Shown here one piece after another: positions 6,905 through 8,058 of a stretch of 8,058 nucleotides of DNA. A model generated the notes under the pieces. It had not been told where the DNA came from. It ran no database searches and worked only from the letters and a program-made list of their open reading frames with translations. Origin of the DNA: Candidatus Hydrogenedentota bacterium (GTDB taxonomy: Bacteria; Hydrogenedentota; Hydrogenedentia; Hydrogenedentales; SLHB01); contig JAJDAB010000624.1 in the NCBI GenBank assembly GCA_029262095.1, forward strand, positions 1-8,058, given 5' to 3'. Every line of letters begins with the position of its first letter. Position 1 is the stretch's first letter. The position numbers were made by a program, and so were the translations under genes.

Positions 6905-7480
6905 ATGAAACGAATACGCCAAGCGGGGGTGGCAACGCTGATCGTGCTTGGAAGCTGCGTTGGAGGGCTATTCGGAACCTTGTTGCTCGGCTACAACGCC
7001 GTCGATGCTGCGCCTGCCGCCTTGGAAGCGCAACAATTTCGCCTCGTTGACGACGAAGGAAATTTGCGCGGGTTGTTCGGATATTCCGATCGCGGTACGG
7101 CGCTTTCGATTCTCGATCCGGATGGAAAAGTGCGCGCGCAACTGGCATTGTCCGATCTCGGGCCTGGCATTCATCTCTACGACGATTCAGAAAAAATTCG
7201 TGGGAGCTTCCGTGTGTTGACTCAAGGTGCTGGATTGTTTCTCTGCGATGAGACGGGTGAGCCGCGCGGTGAATTTCAATGGACGGAAACGGGGACGGCA
7301 TTATTGTTTTTCGATAAAGAACGCCGGAAGCGTGGCGAATTCTCGCTCGCCGGTGACGGACTCGGGATGATTTTCCGGGACAAGAGCGAGCGTATCCGCG
7401 GCAAGTTTCAAATGATCGGCGATGATGCGTCGCTTCGATTCTACGATGAAGAAGGTGAAGTCATTCTCGCCTCTCCGTAG
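6905..7480 (+). CDS. Membrane-anchored protein made of 22-residue tandem repeats, function unknown
   Basis: A 191-aa protein. A basic start (MKRIRQ) and one hydrophobic helix at about 8-30 look like an uncleaved signal-anchor or a signal peptide (VDAA at 33-36 is a possible cleavage site). From residue 45 to the end the chain is six full 22-residue repeats plus a seventh of 15 residues, with no insertion or deletion between them. The consensus is hydrophobic-x-hydrophobic-x-Asp-x-x-Gly-x-x-Arg-Gly-x-Phe-x-x-x-x-x-Gly-x-x. Examples are LVDDEGNLRGLFG, LCDETGEPRGEFQ and FRDKSERIRGKFQ. The alternating pattern with D-x-x-G turns predicts beta-hairpins stacking into a sheet or solenoid outside the cell. 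I see no catalytic motif, so a binding or structural role is most likely. The gene has its own GGAGG site, and the M19 peptidase gene follows after 35 bases. I do not recognise a named family. Confidence 0.85.
   Translation: MKRIRQAGVATLIVLGSCVGGLFGTLLLGYNAVDAAPAALEAQQFRLVDDEGNLRGLFGYSDRGTALSILDPDGKVRAQLALSDLGPGIHLYDDSEKIRGSFRVLTQGAGLFLCDETGEPRGEFQWTETGTALLFFDKERRKRGEFSLAGDGLGMIFRDKSERIRGKFQMIGDDASLRFYDEEGEVILASP
7037..7477 (+). repeat. Coding tandem repeat, 66-base period, six full units plus one partial
   Basis: Units start at 7037, 7103, 7169, 7235, 7301 and 7367, with a 45-base partial unit at 7433-7477. The period is exactly 66 bases throughout. DNA identity between units is low, while the protein pattern is kept (Asp at unit position 5, Arg-Gly at 11-12 in five of six units with Ala replacing Gly in unit two, and Phe or Leu at 14). 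That indicates old duplications held by selection on the fold rather than recent slippage. Confidence 0.85.
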
Positions 7481-7515
7481 TCAGTAATTCTGTGGTTAGA
7501 AAGGAAATTCTCGAA

Positions 7516-8058
7516 ATGAAGAAATGGATTGGACGTTTTATAGGATTGCTCCTCCTGGTTGCGATTGTGGGAGTAGCATTGTTCTTCGCAATGGGGCCGG
7601 CACAAATCGAAAAAGGGATGAATCTCGTCACGGATCCCGGGCCGTACTCTGTTTCGGAGCGAGCGGAGGCTCTGCACAAGACGCTGTTGGTCGCGGATCT
7701 GCACAGCGATTCGCTGCTCTGGAACCGGGACCTCCTGACCTACGGTGATTATGGCCATGTTGACGTGCCTCGGTTGCAATCCGGAAACGTTGCTATTCAA
7801 GCGTTTACCGCCGTGACCAAGTCGCCGCGCGGCCAAAATTTCGACTCGAATACCGGTGACACCGATAACATCACCCTACTCGCCATGATGCAGCGTTGGC
7901 CCCGGGCTACGTGGTCGAGCCTCAAAGAACGCGCGCTCTATCAGGCGGACAAACTTCATGAGGTTGAAAGGCGATCCAATGGTGGACTCACCATTGTGAA
8001 GACGCAGAAAGATTTGAAGGCCTTTCTCAAGAGGCGCGAAGACGACGCCACGCTGGTG
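7516..8058 (+). CDS. Membrane dipeptidase, peptidase family M19 (renal dipeptidase-like), 3' end cut off by the window
   Basis: The first 181 codons of a zinc metallopeptidase of the M19 (renal dipeptidase) family, an amidohydrolase-fold enzyme that cleaves dipeptides, often with a D-residue at the C-terminal side. Visible features are a basic N-terminus (MKKWIGR), a single hydrophobic anchor at about 8-27, then the family's first metal-binding motif VADLHSDSL (Asp61, His63, Asp65). The conserved VDVPRLQSGNVAIQAF at 82-97 follows, then a helical stretch (TLLAMMQRW). The remaining metal ligands and the barrel's second half lie beyond position 8058. The ATG at 7516 is supported by AAGGA at 7501-7505, 10 bases upstream, and by the signal-anchor. 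The frame stays open from 7516 to the edge. An anchored, outward-facing dipeptidase could work on peptide nutrients or wall-derived dipeptides; neither is shown. Confidence 0.9.
   Translation, partial: MKKWIGRFIGLLLLVAIVGVALFFAMGPAQIEKGMNLVTDPGPYSVSERAEALHKTLLVADLHSDSLLWNRDLLTYGDYGHVDVPRLQSGNVAIQAFTAVTKSPRGQNFDSNTGDTDNITLLAMMQRWPRATWSSLKERALYQADKLHEVERRSNGGLTIVKTQKDLKAFLKRREDDATLV

Overview
The window is an ordinary-looking stretch of bacterial chromosome: eight genes, tightly packed, in two divergent blocks that share an 86-base promoter gap at 4424-4509. I see no phage, insertion sequence, CRISPR, tRNA or rRNA. Base composition is moderately GC-rich and looks even. The genes suggest a free-living bacterium with a peptidoglycan wall (class A PBP, VanZ-like protein, exported proteins). 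Ribosome-binding sites are used unevenly: strong at 6905, weak at 7516, and absent at several other genes. The phylum cannot be settled from this sequence. The 22-residue-repeat protein and the large unrecognised exported protein would fit an uncultivated lineage of the Planctomycetes/Hydrogenedentes kind, but that is a low-confidence guess.

Left block (minus strand, read from 4423 down to 53): an exported 501-aa protein I do not recognise, then a VanZ-like four-helix membrane protein (21-base gap), then a complete bifunctional class A penicillin-binding protein (39-base gap to the chosen start). Order and spacing suggest one envelope operon, with a possible extra promoter just before the PBP gene.

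Right block (plus strand, from 4510): a two-helix potassium channel with a cytoplasmic RCK/TrkA domain; a left-handed beta-helix (hexapeptide) acyltransferase whose GTG start overlaps the channel's stop codon by 4 bases; a HAD-superfamily hydrolase 2 bases further on, with Trp at the usual second-Asp position; a membrane-anchored protein built of an exact 22-residue tandem repeat; and the first 181 codons of a membrane-anchored M19 (renal dipeptidase-like) metallopeptidase cut by the window edge. The first three are tightly coupled. The last two have their own ribosome-binding sites and may be a separate unit.

The points most worth a second look are the gap-free 22-residue repeat protein, the placement of -10-like hexamers exactly 7 bases before three start codons (suggesting leaderless mRNAs), and the unrecognised exported protein heading the cell-wall operon. 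I found no convincing new defence, mobile or RNA-based system.
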